DNA of 64,000 nt from Channa striata (lineage: Eukaryota; Chordata; Actinopteri; Anabantiformes; Channidae), in the NCBI GenBank assembly GCA_033026295.1, contig CM065182.1, positions 16,264,715 through 16,328,714 on the forward strand. Reading direction: 5' to 3'. Shown one piece after another: positions 35,366 through 47,059 of this stretch. Made by a program: the position numbers and the translations under genes. Within the stretch, counting starts at the first letter, position 1; each line of letters opens with the position of its first letter. Below the pieces are notes generated by a model that was given only the letters and a program-made list of their open reading frames with translations, was not told the DNA's origin and did no database searches.

Positions 35366-36289
35366 TTTGCTGTAGACCACAGGCATAGGGCTTTAAGGGT
35401 CTTTTGGGATCATTTTTTAAAAAGAAAAAATGTCTATTTTATTAAACCAAATAGATCTTTTTCCTAAAAACAGTTGATTAGAGATCATGTATTACCATTT
35501 GCTGCTTAGAGCTGGATAATTAAAGTCAGCTACGGCAGATTTTTCATAATATTTGTTTGAACAAAAAGTGAATGATAATTTGAAGCAGATGCAAAGTTTA
35601 TATGCTTTCATAGTCCCTATGAGGGCAAGATGACAACAGGTGAATTTTCAAAAAGGAGGAGTTTTTAATTGCCCACCAAATGTGAAAAAGGCAACTACTT
35701 TTTAGACCAACTAAACTAAAGCAAAGTTAACTCTGCAAAATGGTTCTAACTCAACAGTCCAACTACATAATGGCTGATCAGACCACTAACAAAGACACGG
35801 GCAAGTGAAAGACTAATCAAACTACAAAGAACCAAACTTAACATTAGTCTATCAGGTATAAAGAATTAATATAATCAATTAAATGAAAAAGAAGTTAGAT
35901 TATTTTATAATTTAAAAGAATCTCTTCAATAAAAATCTAAACCCTCCTAGATGAGGCTGGTACTTGGGACAATCCGATTGGCCACTTCCTGTATTTACCA
36001 GCTCTACAATAATGGGGACAGTCCCATCAGCAGGAGCACCAACCACACGCTAACTCAAACAAATCCGTGTTATTACAACTTGGGCAAAGAAAACTATAAC
36101 TAAGTGTAAATTAGCAGTCAGCCATATTAATTAATAAATATGCTGCATAAACTGTGTGATTTAATTTCAACTAAAATGTGCCTCACATTAACTATTAAAT
36201 GTAAACCAGATAAACTAAAGCGTTCAGGGCAGGAATGTTAACAAATTTCAGTTCGGGCGTGTGGCCGCAGGTGCAGCTGTCACGAGCAC

Positions 36290-36400
36290 AGGGTGGTGCT
36301 CGTGACCTGCGCTCTGGTGCTGTGGTCAGATGGGGCTGTCTGTGAGCTAGGACCCATTAGCAGGACTTTGGGAGTTGTGGCTCCTTTTGCCACCCACGGC
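36290..36400. repeat. Direct repeat, copy 2
   Basis: Second copy of the 35250-35365 block in the same orientation. The two copies bracket about 0.9 kb of AT-rich DNA with no coding capacity, so they may be ends of a non-autonomous element or a local duplication. Confidence 0.75.
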
Positions 36401-37152
36401 AGATTGCCTGGATCATGTGTGTTCAGTGAATCAGAAGTTAGGAGATGCCAATATTCACTTTGTCTTCCCCCCCTTCACCCTCATGTACGATGGTGTCTTT
36501 CAGCTTCTGATTGGCTAAAAACTCTTAATGCAGGTCATCAGCAGGAGGCAGTTGGAAGGAAGAAAGGAATTCATTTATGACTAAATTATATATTAAGACT
36601 AAATGTGTGGTTTTTGTCCTGTTGGTCAGTTTAACAGTTGATCAGTCAGTTAGGATCAGTTTGTAATTTATGTCAGCTTCAACAAACTTTTTAATATTTG
36701 TTAGAAAACAAACAAGTGAATTTGTCCAAGTTTGAAAAACTTTCATAGACCTTGTTTGAATTTCTACCTAAGGCAAGGTTCTGTTTTTCTGCTGTTATTT
36801 AGTTTCTTTGGCATTCTGGCTGTCAGCAGGCCATCTGAAAATTTTATCAGCAGATGTCCATGAAATCTGGTGAACAGTTGGGTATTTGGCCATGGATCGA
36901 GGGATTTGATTTTGTTGATATGCACCTGGTATTTTTGCAGAGGGACATTGTGTTTTATGATTTAGGGAGAGATATTTGGCTTTCAAATATTAAGGGCAGG
37001 ATCAGAATGTCAGCTGAACTTAAAGTGAAATTTACATTTATGTGACTGGACTTTCTGTGCAGTGATTTTTAACCAACCAACCAACCAACACCAAAGCACT
37101 AAGACACTAATATTAAAGCATTTTAATTGCATCTTAAAGAACAACAACCACG

Positions 37153-37181
<29 letters not shown>
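37153..37181. repeat. (GT)n microsatellite
   Basis: Fourteen or so GT units within a myo18a intron. Confidence 0.9.
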
Positions 37182-37183
<2 letters not shown>

Positions 37184-37444
37184 TAGAAGTTTGGTTCAAC
37201 TTTAGGCTCTTAATGGAAGTTTGTTAAAATTTACATTACTGAAAAAAGTGACAGAACTACCATTCCATAATGGCTAAGAACGTGAATCACACCAAGCTAG
37301 TTTAAAAGAAACGATTTTATCATGATTAAAGTTTTTAGCAACACAACCTCAATTTGAAATATAACAAGAATTATTGATTCAGGTGATATTCAGAACCACA
37401 GTTTTAAACTATATGTCACCGAACTTTTGAAGGTTTAATTTCAG

Positions 37445-37513
37445 GTGCCACGCTCAGATTCCTTAGATGTTGTTCCTCCTAATGAGAAGTCAGCTGAGAA
37501 TGTGTTGAATTAA
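37445..37513 (+). other. myo18a: Possible small myo18a exon with in-frame stop
   Basis: TTAATTTCAG is followed, in phase 0, by 22 open codons (VPRSDSLDVVPPNEKSAENV and two more) and TAA. It could be an alternative terminal exon, or an internal exon using a weak GTGTTG donor before the stop. Chance is equally plausible. Confidence 0.2.
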
Positions 37514-37903
37514 TTGCTTCATACAACTCATTGTTGCATCAACAGCCGTTGCCTTTACCCATTATTCTTTTGCTGCAGTGCTTAATGACCCAATTTGCTT
37601 TGATAGTCATTTTCCCTTACTCGTTTCCTGATCGAATTAACTAGAAATAGTGGGAACAAACCTCTCTTAAAGTTGGTTGTAATTGCAGACAGATTAAATT
37701 GAATCCACGGAGTTAATAGAAAATACAAAAAGCTACAGTGTAAATGTCCCCCTCCCCATCATCTGCCCGCAGTAACTCCATCTCTGTGTGTGCACGTTTG
37801 TCTGTGTGTCTGTGAATATTTACGTAATCCGTGTAAAGGTGAAGGAGACGTCTTGTCCCTCGGTGGCCCCTGTGGTAAACCATCCCCTGTTACTCTGCCC
37901 CAG

Positions 37904-37927
37904 GCCCAGGCTGCCCCCAATGATCAG
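37904..37927 (+). CDS. myo18a: Possible MYO18A 24-base microexon (AQAAPNDQ)
   Basis: Strong pyrimidine tract and CCCCAG acceptor, eight codons, then CAG followed by GTGTGT. Same length and phase as the 33144 microexon, but the donor is weaker and there is no homology support. Confidence 0.3.
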
Positions 37928-39469
37928 GTGTGTGTTGCTGCAAAAACACTGTGTGTGTTTCTCACATTCAAAAGCATTTGACAGTTTTTGTTCATGGACC
38001 GCTGAGTGCCGTATTTAGTTTGAAGTGAAAAATCACAACACATCCCTCTAGATCGCTTGTTTTGTGCCGACCTGTAGGCTCCAGAGCCGACTCCGTCAGA
38101 TGAGGATTTACAAGCCTGTGGGGTTATCAGCTAAATATTTTGTTTGTTGTTTTTTTAATTCCTCCAGAAATTTCCAATGTTGCAATCGCAATAATACATT
38201 CAACCAATCCGCCATCAGTTCTGCACAGCCTTAAAAACCGTAAACATCATCAAAACATTGCAACATATACCACTTTTTATTTTTAGAAACTCTGTCACAT
38301 AATCAGACAGGAACTGCTTGTCTCCTCATCGTGGAACATTAGTTGGACAACTCCTGTTGGACACATTGTACCCTGCCCCTGGGCATTGTGTGGCTGTCTT
38401 GGTAGTGCTGGTGTATATGGCAGCGCCTGATGCCTGTCTTTTGTTGTCTTAGTCAGTGACAGGCACTTATTCCTATACCTTCCCCGTGCTTTCATCCATT
38501 CTTGACTTATAATTATCTCCCGTCTCCGTGCTTTTCTGTGGGTTACTGGATGCCAATTCTGACTGTCCTTCTCTTTGCTCTTTGCATGGTTAGTGTGCCA
38601 AAGGCCTCAAATCCTCTCAGGTACTTGACTGTTGGCTTTGCTGCCCTTCTTTATCTGCGGAGTACTGGAACTGCTCACTTCTACTGACCCCTCTCCGCCC
38701 TGCTTTGTCTCCTCCTGCCTGCTTGTCTCTGACAATATGTTCGGTTTGTGGTGACTTTGTGCGAGAGCCTGGAGTTTACTAATGACCGGCACTGGTTATT
38801 AAAGTTGGGTCAGAGTTCTTGACATATTTCAGAGGTGCTCAGATAAAGGAAATAAAGTTGTTATGACATTTCTAAATTCAGTGTGCAGCTGTGCAAGGGT
38901 CTCACTGGGAGTGCTGTGTCTCACACACAGAGAGACACATACTGAGGTGACACTGTTCTGTTCACTGCACTTTAGTAATTCTTATGTAATGGGTGTTTGT
39001 GGCAAAAAAAAAAAAAAACTCCAGGAATACCTGAATTTGCTGGAGGTGATAACATATCTTTGTAAATTGCAGTACATTATATCTTTGTGTTTATGCAGCA
39101 CCATAACATCTCTATTGCTAGGTTCATTAGCATTGACTATTACATTGTTCTCCACTTGGCTGCATGCTCCCTGGCATTTATACCTTACTGTGTGCAACTG
39201 ATCTCATTAACTGTGACTGGTAATATGGCAGAACATGAATTTTGTGCCCGCATACCAACGCACTGTACTTTAATGCACCTTGTAATCCCTGCTCATTAAT
39301 ACAATATTATTATAATACTCCTATGGTGAATTGAATGACTTGTTCTGCTGCTGTTGCTTGAATTCCTATTGCATCTTTATATTGATTCTGTTGTGCACTT
39401 GCGTTAAATCTAGTCACTAAAAACACTGGCTCCTCTTTTGACTTGTGCTCCTTCCTTTTTGCCATGCAG

Positions 39470-39529
39470 TCCCAGCTTGCCGAAGACCCCGTGGCCATCC
39501 TTCAGGCAGCACATTCAGCTGCAGCTAAG
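39470..39529 (+). CDS. myo18a: MYO18A small exon (SQLAEDPVAILQAAHSAAAK)
   Basis: Long polypyrimidine tract with TGCCATGCAG acceptor, exactly 20 codons, ending AAG before GTCTGA. Phase 0 on both sides and directly upstream of the exon beginning GKTEEQ, so it fits as an optional cassette between the PDZ/proline-rich part and the motor. The donor is weak. Confidence 0.55.
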
Positions 39530-40292
39530 GTCTGACCGTGGCTACAAGTGATTGTAGTCGTGCTCGCATCCCTCCTGTGTTTCAGAGTGATGTGTGTATC
39601 GCAGTTTTTGTGTGTGTGATGAACTAGTAAATGGGTTTGGGAGAATGGAGGCAATCCCACCACCTACAAAGCCCTGGATTCATCTTCCTTGTAGCGCTAC
39701 CAATAGAAGTAGATAAGAGAAGTACCCTCCTCAGGGTCAGCACTCAGCTGTTTACTTTCTGACTTCCCCACATCTCAATCAAAGGGAGAACAGAAAAAAA
39801 CAAAGCAGTTTTGTTGCAGCGATTCACTCTTTATTCTGCTGTGTGTAAAAGTTTTTAACCATATTCTTTTTCCGGTTTTCATATTTCATATCTCTGTATT
39901 TTTTGCATATGTGATGTGCTCGGTTTTGAGGAAACATCCTCCTCTAAGCTTCTGTCTGTGATGTCTCTTTGGTGAGAACATAAAATCCACCGCACCCTCA
40001 CTGAGTTCACTTCTCTATAAGGTGCATTAAAAGGGGAGGCATGGGATCGCTGGTTCTCCTTTATGGCCTGGCCGTAATGGACATAAAAGCTGGAGGTGAA
40101 ATATGAAAACAAACCAGCTCACTCAAAACCATACGTGTTCTCACACTGAAAGAAGCCCTCCACTGAACGTATTCAGTTCTCCCTGCATGTCTCATGAATG
40201 TGAGCTGCATGTTAATCAGTGCTTGTGAAAATCTCATTTGCAGGAACCATTATTTAAGTTTTTCTCATACCTATTCTAATCTGTCCTAACAG

Positions 40293-40380
40293 GGAAAAAC
40301 TGAGGAGCAGATAACGACAGAGAGAGCGTGGTATAACACGGAAAAAGTATGGCTTGTGCACAAGGACGGATTTTCTTTGG
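40293..40380 (+). CDS. myo18a: MYO18A exon: start of SH3-like subdomain
   Basis: Encodes GKTEEQITTERAWYNTEK then VWLVHKDGFSL, matching the conserved MYO18A segment before the motor. Phase 0 in, phase 1 out; donor GTTAGT. Confidence 0.93.
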
Positions 40381-40714
40381 GTTAGTAAAAACTTCTGCAT
40401 TTACATTATATTATGTACCTTCTGTTTATAAGTATTTTGAAGCAATTTGTCTTACTCTCCTGCCAGGAAACACTTCCAAATCATTGCATTAGAAGAGTTA
40501 ACCTCAGTGTGCCATTGTTTTTAACTCAGGCTGTTTGCCATTACTGAAGACCAACTGTGTTTGATCACTTGTTTAATTTGAATAAGGTTTAGACATTATT
40601 GAAAGGGATACAACTGCCGCACATTATCAGACGTGTAAGATTAGAGGGCGCTTTTGCATTCGGGTCGAGATCATGTGTCATGATAAATGAAGTCCTCCCT
40701 TTGTGGCGATGCAG

Positions 40715-40821
40715 CAACTCTCCTGAAGACGGAGACAGGCAGTCTGCCAGAAGGGAAGGTGAAAATCCGCCTGGAGAGTGATGGATCTTTATTGGATGTG
40801 GATGAAGATGATGTAGAAAAG
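40715..40821 (+). CDS. myo18a: MYO18A exon: SH3-like subdomain, second half
   Basis: Acceptor GGCGATGCAG. Encodes ATLLKTETGSLPEGKVKIRL and DVDEDDVEK, the characteristic link to the motor. 107 bases, phase 1 in, phase 0 out. Confidence 0.94.
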
Positions 40822-40908
40822 GTATTTAATCATCAAATCAGCTCCTAATCTCATCAATTACGGGTGACGCTGGGTGGGAAAGTGACCTGCTCTGACTTTG
40901 AACTCCAG

Positions 40909-41085
40909 GCAAACCCTCCCATGTTTGACCGAGTGGAGGACCTGGCCTCGCTGCAGTATTTGAATGAGTCGAGTGTAATGCACTCCCTGCGGCAGCGATA
41001 CGGCGGTAACCTGGTGCACACCCACGCTGGGCGAAACATAGTGGTCATTAACCCCATTAGTGCCCCCTCGATGTACTCGGAGAAG
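40909..41085 (+). CDS. myo18a: MYO18A exon: N-terminal motor
   Basis: Encodes ANPPMFDRVEDLASLQYL and NESSVMHSLRQRYGGNLVHT, equivalent to the start of the myosin head core (the 'L-x-x-L-x-E-x-x-V-x-x-x-L-x-x-R-Y' signature), and ends MYSEK. 177 bases, phase 0 both sides. Confidence 0.95.
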
Positions 41086-41196
41086 GTAGGCTGCAGTCTG
41101 AGCGCATGAGACATCCCTCACGAACAGCGGAATATGAGAACGTAATCCCAAAGAACGGGACTTCTCTCTGATTCTATTTTTATCCTTCTTTCACAG

Positions 41197-41408
41197 GTAA
41201 TGCAAATGTTCAAAGGCTGCAGGAGGGAGGACGCGGCCCCTCACATTTACAGCTTGGCTCAGGCTGCCTACAGGAAACCTCCTGACCACTCGACAGGATC
41301 AGTCCATTGTCTTGTTGGGCAAAAGTGGTAGTGGCAAGACCACCAACTGTCAACACGTCATCCAGTATCTGGTTAATGTTGCTGGCAGCACCAACAAAAC
41401 CTTCTCCA
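41197..41408 (+). CDS. myo18a: MYO18A exon: P-loop (frame disrupted)
   Basis: Starts in frame as VMQMFKGCRREDAAPHIYSL and AQAAYR, then needs a +1 shift at about 41274-41278 (AGGAAACC) to continue as LLTTRQDQSIVLLGKSGSGK with the Walker A P-loop GKSGSGKTT. Read straight, the frame stops at TAG 41329-41331. The exon is 212 bases where 211 (3n+1) is needed to join the next exon. Either an extra A in this assembly or a real disabling mutation. Ends A before GTGGGT. Confidence 0.93.
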
Positions 41409-41518
41409 GTGGGTTAAATAGGACCTCCCCGACACACACAAACACACACAAAAAACCTGAATTAATTGCACATTTTAATTTTTTACAAACGACTCTTGTA
41501 TATTTTTGTGGTCTGCAG

Positions 41519-41661
41519 CAGAGAAATGGCAGGCAGTCTACACAGCTTTGGAGGCGTTTGGGAATGCCTCGACCTGTTTGAATGGAAATGCTAGTCGCTT
41601 CTCCCATATTGTGTCCTTGGACTTTGACCAGTCAGGCCTGGTGACCTCAGCTTCTATCCAG
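41519..41661 (+). CDS. myo18a: MYO18A exon: switch I region
   Basis: Completes Thr, then EKWQAVYTALEAFGNAS and NGNASRFSHIVSLDFDQSG. NGNASRF replaces the NNSSRF of active myosins. 143 bases, phase 1 in, phase 0 out. Confidence 0.95.
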
Positions 41662-41765
41662 GTCATTTCACCAAACTCCAACTGGCCTTGTTATTATGAT
41701 AATGTACACCATCTGTATTAAATGTGTTTTCTTTGCAAATAACCGGTTCTGCTGTGACCTTGCAG

Positions 41766-41866
41766 ACCATGCTTCTGGAGAAGATGAGGGTGACAAGAAG
41801 GCCAGAGGGCGAATCCACTTTTAATGTCTTTACATACCTATTGGCTGGAGCAGACAACTCTCTTAG
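41766..41866 (+). CDS. myo18a: MYO18A exon: motor upper 50 kDa
   Basis: Encodes TMLLEKMRVTRRPEGESTFN and VFTYLLAGAD, as in the family. Phase 0 in, 2 out (AG before GTTTGC). Confidence 0.94.
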
Positions 41867-41986
41867 GTTTGCATTAATGCTAATATGCACAGTGCACTGG
41901 ATTCATGTGTTAGTATGATTTTATGTAATGTTGCCGTTTTCTTCTGTAGTAATGTTTTATACTGTATGTTGTCTCTTTTACCTCAG

Positions 41987-42050
41987 GACTGAGCTGCATC
42001 TAAATCACTTTGCTGAAAACAACGCATTTGGAATCATACCTCAGACTAAG
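41987..42050 (+). CDS. myo18a: MYO18A exon: motor upper 50 kDa
   Basis: Encodes (R)TELHLNHFAENNAFGIIPQT K. 64 bases completing the split Arg codon; phase 0 out, donor GTAAAT. Confidence 0.93.
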
Positions 42051-42605
42051 GTAAATGCTACTTGTCAGAGTGGCCTTTTTTCCAATTAGTTATAAACTTT
42101 AATACATATCTAAAACAATCGGTGCTGTTAATTTACACCAGCTCCCACATTATTGGTATTTCATTTATCATAATAAAGTCACAATTTATAACTAGTTATT
42201 GGCCTTCCTACTGGCATAATGTTGGACATGCTGTCACACAGCAAAGTGTCAGGATGGGCTTTAGGACAAAGTAAGGATTTTGAAATGAGCAGCCTTGATC
42301 TGATGATTATCACTTAAAGCAGCATTAAATAACCTGTGACTCCCACTCACATCTGTCCAAGGCCATTGGAACATCAGCCAGCCTTGGCTTTTAACAGGCA
42401 GATACTAAAATTGCATTTTCTACAGTTGAAATGAAAATCAGCCAGAAATTTGATTGTAAGTTGCCGAACCTCTGCAGGTATAGTTTTGCTATTTCAACAG
42501 TTCAGTCAAACTCCCAGCAATGTGCTTGTGTACATTATTGCTAAGTCCCTGTATTATTCATTGCTCTACAAGGAATTATATGTAAATATCTGTGCTATCT
42601 GTCAG

Positions 42606-42750
42606 ACCGAGGATAAACAGCGAGCCTCTCAGCAGTTTTCCAAGCTGCTGGCAGCAATGAAGGTTCTGGGGATCAGTGGTGACGAGCAGAAGGCCTTTTG
42701 GCTCATCCTTGGGGCCATCTACCATCTTGGAGCTGCAGGAGCTACTAAAG
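42606..42750 (+). CDS. myo18a: MYO18A exon: motor upper 50 kDa
   Basis: Encodes TEDKQRASQQFSKLLAAMKV, LGISGDEQKAFWLILGAIYH and LGAAGATK. Phase 0 in, 1 out, donor GTAAGA. Confidence 0.95.
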
Positions 42751-45384
42751 GTAAGATAGCTGAACACGCCTTTTGGTTTGCCATTTTACATCTGCATTAC
42801 TTCTTAGTGTGTGCAATATCATTCTGAAACCGAACATTTCCCAATAACAAGGATGCAAAAGTCCTTCATTTCTTTCTGTAGTTCTGAAACAATCTAACAC
42901 TAGCATGTCGGAATATGATGAAAACAGGCCAAATACCCTTGTAATAGCTAAAACTATACTAATAACACTTTATGTAATATCGCAAATGTCAAGACTGCAT
43001 TATCTCACTGTAGGTAACGTCTTCTGTGTGATGCAAGGCAGCTGTAATACGGATAAATGAATTATGCATTTGCACTCTAAAAGACATCTGTTCATAGCTT
43101 GTTCGACTATACTCTACTTTGCTCTACTACACTGATCTACAGCTCAAAATCAAAATTCAAGCAGCAGTGATGTAGATGACTATGTGCTGGCTATGTTCCT
43201 GCTGATTATAGCCACAGTTCCCACTTTTAAAAATACTTGTCACAGGTTAATCCTACAGGATCTGGTCTTTCTAGTGTGGGGCTGTTAGTGCTCACGTACA
43301 GCAGGTGAAGAAATTGAAGTGTTTCCTGTTTGATAGATCTGAACCTCTGTCAGATTGACCTCATTTATCCCTACAGAAAGATCATATTCAACAAACACCT
43401 TATGTTGAAACACGTGAAACACTGACAAGCTATTTGAGGATATTGTTAGGGAACACTGTTGCACCTCAAGGACAGAAAAAAAAAAGCAGAAACATTAATC
43501 TCATTCAGGCCCTAAGTCTTGAGAAACGTTTTATCTTGTCATAAAAATGCATCAGAGTACTAATGGGAACAGCAGTTCTCTTAAACACAAGGATTTGTTC
43601 CTGTCTTTGAAGCTATTTGTATGATGAAACCTAACATAAGAGAGTTTTTCTTTTGCTCAAAAATAATAGATCAACTTCTCACAGCATTTCACTTTAATTT
43701 TAAAATTAGATATCTACCACTTGAAAAGACTGAAGCTATCAAAAGGATTTTTAATATTGGTGAGGTTTGTGGTACAGTAGTTTGAAAAACATTTTCAATT
43801 TTTGATGGATGGAATTATCTGTTTTTCAGATAAATGTCTTTTCAAACAGTGTGGGTCTTTAATTACTTACATCACAAATGACTTTTTTAAGTGTATTTGA
43901 AGTTTTTAGGTCTTTGTATGTTATTTTGTTTTATGCAAATGAGTTAACTTGATGCATGACTTTCTTACAGTTTTTAAATAATATATGTTGGAATACCATA
44001 AAAACTTCAAGGACTGTATAGTACCATTGATCGAAACTCTGTTTTAAATGCATTTGTTAAATTTCCACTTTCTGTTTGTAGTTGCTAGTCACTTTTGCAG
44101 AATTGCTTGCCAATTTTTTTTTTTGCAGTGATCCCCTCCAGCTGGCTGCCAATATTTTTGATGGCAGGATAAAACCATCCCCAAACAGTTTAGAAATTCC
44201 TGGAATGAATGATTTCCTGCATGGCATCTGTTGATGGGAATATAGACACGGAACAACTCCTTTCTGATCTGCAAATTACTGAGCAAATGATGGACTTAGA
44301 GTTTCTGTCCTTTTGTTTAACGCAGTGCAGTGTTGATGAGGTAGTAATGCATAGTGGGACACACGTTGTGACCATGACTTATATTAATGTTTTTCTGCAA
44401 TGAATTCATTCTTCCGTTCATACCTCACAGTTCTAAAAGGAATTTTGTTTATGTGGGAGCTTTCACATGAGCAAAGATGCTCATCGATGGTGCAGCTTCA
44501 TAGTGTGAACACAAGAGGGCAGCAATGGTCTCTAATCCATCACAACCAATTAAAGAGACAATGAATACACTTTTAATTTTACAGTATAATCAACATATGT
44601 ATGTTTAAACCATATAGATAGAAAAAAGCCAACGTTGAGAGTCTAGATGCTTTTAAATGTTTTACACGTGTAGCTGTATTTTTTACAAGAATGCTACAAC
44701 CCTTAATATTTGTCTCAGTAATCTTCGCAAACCCAGTTTCAGTCACTTTTTGATGTTTTACTGGAATTAAAATAATTGTGGTGGTGAGTATCTATCAAAG
44801 CAGATGTATAAATACATGTGGTTGTCTCATAACTGTGCTGCTTATCATCCAGAGAAGCATGCAGGGCTTCTGCAGTGCTGATGAAACAGATAGAGCCCTC
44901 CACTCTCTGTGTGAAATCCCCCAGTTTCTCTCTTAAGTCTAAGAAGATACCACTTCATGGTGAATTAAACTGATGCTTGCATTCATATCTGCATGCTTCC
45001 ATCACTCAGCCATTAGATCAAAGAGAAACTTGTGTTTCCCAAAAGAGCTCTCTATGTAAATAAATTAATTTTGTCTCCTAATGATAAGTTTAACTTTTAT
45101 TCCCAAGACAAGAAAAGGTGCAATAATCATTTCAACTTTGTAGACTTTTTTTATTTTTTGAACATGAAACAGCAGTTGCCAAAGTTAGCGGGGATGCGTT
45201 TTACACAACAGTAAAATAGACTCAAGCCACCAACCCTCTGAACAGGTTTTTAGTGCATGTCAACTTGACCAGAGACATAATCCTACCCTGCCAGAGACTG
45301 GGTTGTCACAAAGCTACCTCTCTAGCCATGTGCCTGGGGTAGTTGGCAGAAGGACTAATGGAGGTTTTCATGCACGTGTCTCAG
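42751..45384 (+). other. myo18a: myo18a intron
   Basis: 2.6 kb, AT-rich; nothing beyond short homopolymers was seen. Confidence 0.8.
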
Positions 45385-45555
45385 CTGGCAGGAAACAATT
45401 TGCACGTCATGAATGGGCCCAGAAGGCAGCCTACCTGCTGGGCTGCACCCTGGAGGAGCTCTCCTCCTCCATCTTCAAGCACCAGGCCAAGGGCACCCTG
45501 CCCAGAGCCAGCGCCGTCCGCCAGGCTTCTGACGAAAATGGCACAGCAGATGCAG
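45385..45555 (+). CDS. myo18a: MYO18A exon: motor, lower part of insert
   Basis: After GTGTCTCAG, encodes AGRKQFARHEWAQKAAYLLG, CTLEELSSSIFKHQAKG and a Ser/Ala-rich loop. Four residues (EAAE) found here in human are absent because of the acceptor position. Phase 1 to 1; donor GTACTC. Confidence 0.92.
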
Positions 45556-46392
45556 GTACTCCACACACCGCATTTACAAACGGACTCTTTCCTCTTCATT
45601 CCTCACAGCTCCTCTCCCTCTCTTTGTCACTCTCCCTCTCTTTGTCGCCTCTGCTCATCACCTGAGGGAAATTGCATGCCCTGGAGAAAGTAAAGCTTAT
45701 CTTGGTAATGAATACCACAGCTTTACAATAGCTATTGACAGATAAGTACACACACTATGTCGGGACAAGCAATTTTGGATCCACTCTTCATTCATTGTCC
45801 TTGAAATCATAATTGCCACACATTGATTTTTCACATGTGGAAGCGCTCTGACTTCCACCAAGACTGCAACAGACTTTGAAGGGCACAAGGATACAGTTAA
45901 AAGTCTATCACAGTAGGAACGGACAGGGCTGACCTCAGTTTCACCTTCCCTCTATCTCCCCTCACACATGAACATACAATTATAGGTGTGTGTGTGTGTG
46001 TGGGTGTGTGTGAACATGAAAATATCCCCCAAGCATAATAAATTCAGTATTTCGTGTGATAGGCGCTCCTAATTCATTCCACTAACAGGTGGCTGTTGCC
46101 GCGAGGCTCAGACATGAGTATGCACTGTTTGATCTGGCCAGTTCGGAAGCACCTGAGTCCTAAATAACAACGCTTTACCGAGACAATTTCCAGACCCAGT
46201 TTGAACACTTTATGCCTTTGGGCACAATACGCTCAAATACAATGCTTTCAGTAGCAAATGTGTTGACTACGGTTTTGGTCAAGGTTTTTAGAGCTCAGAG
46301 CGCTTCGGCCGGTTTTCATGTGATTTGTTGATGGCGATATTATTGTGAACTAACTATTTCTCCTTTTATCTGTCTGGCTGCTTCTCACACAG

Positions 46393-46483
46393 GATCCAAA
46401 GCCACAGCCATAGAGTGTTTAGAGGCCATGGCATCTGGGCTTTACTCAGAACTCTTCACTATTGTCATTTCTTTAATAAACCG
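46393..46483 (+). CDS. myo18a: MYO18A exon: motor HO-like helix
   Basis: Encodes GSKATAIECLEAMASGLYSE and LFTIVISLINR. 91 bases, phase 1 in, 2 out, donor GTTAGT. Confidence 0.94.
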
Positions 46484-46866
46484 GTTAGTATTTCTGCTGT
46501 GTACTTTACTGAGGCTGATGTCATGGGTTTGGATTTCTAATAGACGTACACGTTTCTTGGCGTCTTGAATAAAAGTGAAGACTTTAATTTTTGGGGGGTC
46601 AAGCAATGGCTTGTCCAGACGGTGTTAGTTTTTAATTTGTTCAGTCAGCGGTTGAATAGCATGAAAGCCTCTGTTAACTTAAGGGCTTTAGGTTTTAGAC
46701 TAAAAGGGGCATTATTTTTAGTCAGGTTAAAGTTCGGGATGTGGTTGAGAAAGCTAAGGTTAAAACTAGGGGTTATATGCTGTGAAAATAATCAATAAAA
46801 TGTATTCACAAGTATCCCAATGCTAATGTTGGCGTGTATGTGTGTGTTTTCCCTTTTGTGCTTCAG

Positions 46867-47059
46867 GGCCTTGAAATCCAGCCAGCACTCCATGTGCTCT
46901 CTGCTCATTGTGGACACTCCAGGCTTTCAAAACCCCAGGCTGGCCAAGCGCGAGTGCGGCGCGACCTTCGAGGACCTATGCCACAACTACACTCAAGAGC
47001 GTCTGCAGACCCTCTTCTACCAGCGCACCTTCGTTCAGGAGCTGGAGAGATACAAAGAC
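46867..47059 (+). CDS. myo18a: MYO18A exon: switch II and relay
   Basis: Encodes ALKSSQHSMCSLLIVDTPGF (switch II DTPGF instead of DISGF, consistent with weak ATPase), FEDLCHNYTQERLQTLFYQR and FVQELERYKD (relay helix). Phase 2 in, 0 out. Confidence 0.96.

Larger units (their letters stand above)
34906..39469 (+). other. myo18a: myo18a intron with duplicated repeat block
   Basis: 4.6 kb, containing a 110-base direct duplication (35250-35365 and 36290-36400), a (GT)n tract at 37153-37181, an AACC tract near 37071-37090 and two possible small exons (37445 and 37904). No other coding sequence was recognised. Confidence 0.6.

Noticed and set aside
45601..45660. ORF reading LSLSLSLS
   Set aside because: Comes from a CT-rich intronic tract after a real exon; reads past the splice donor.
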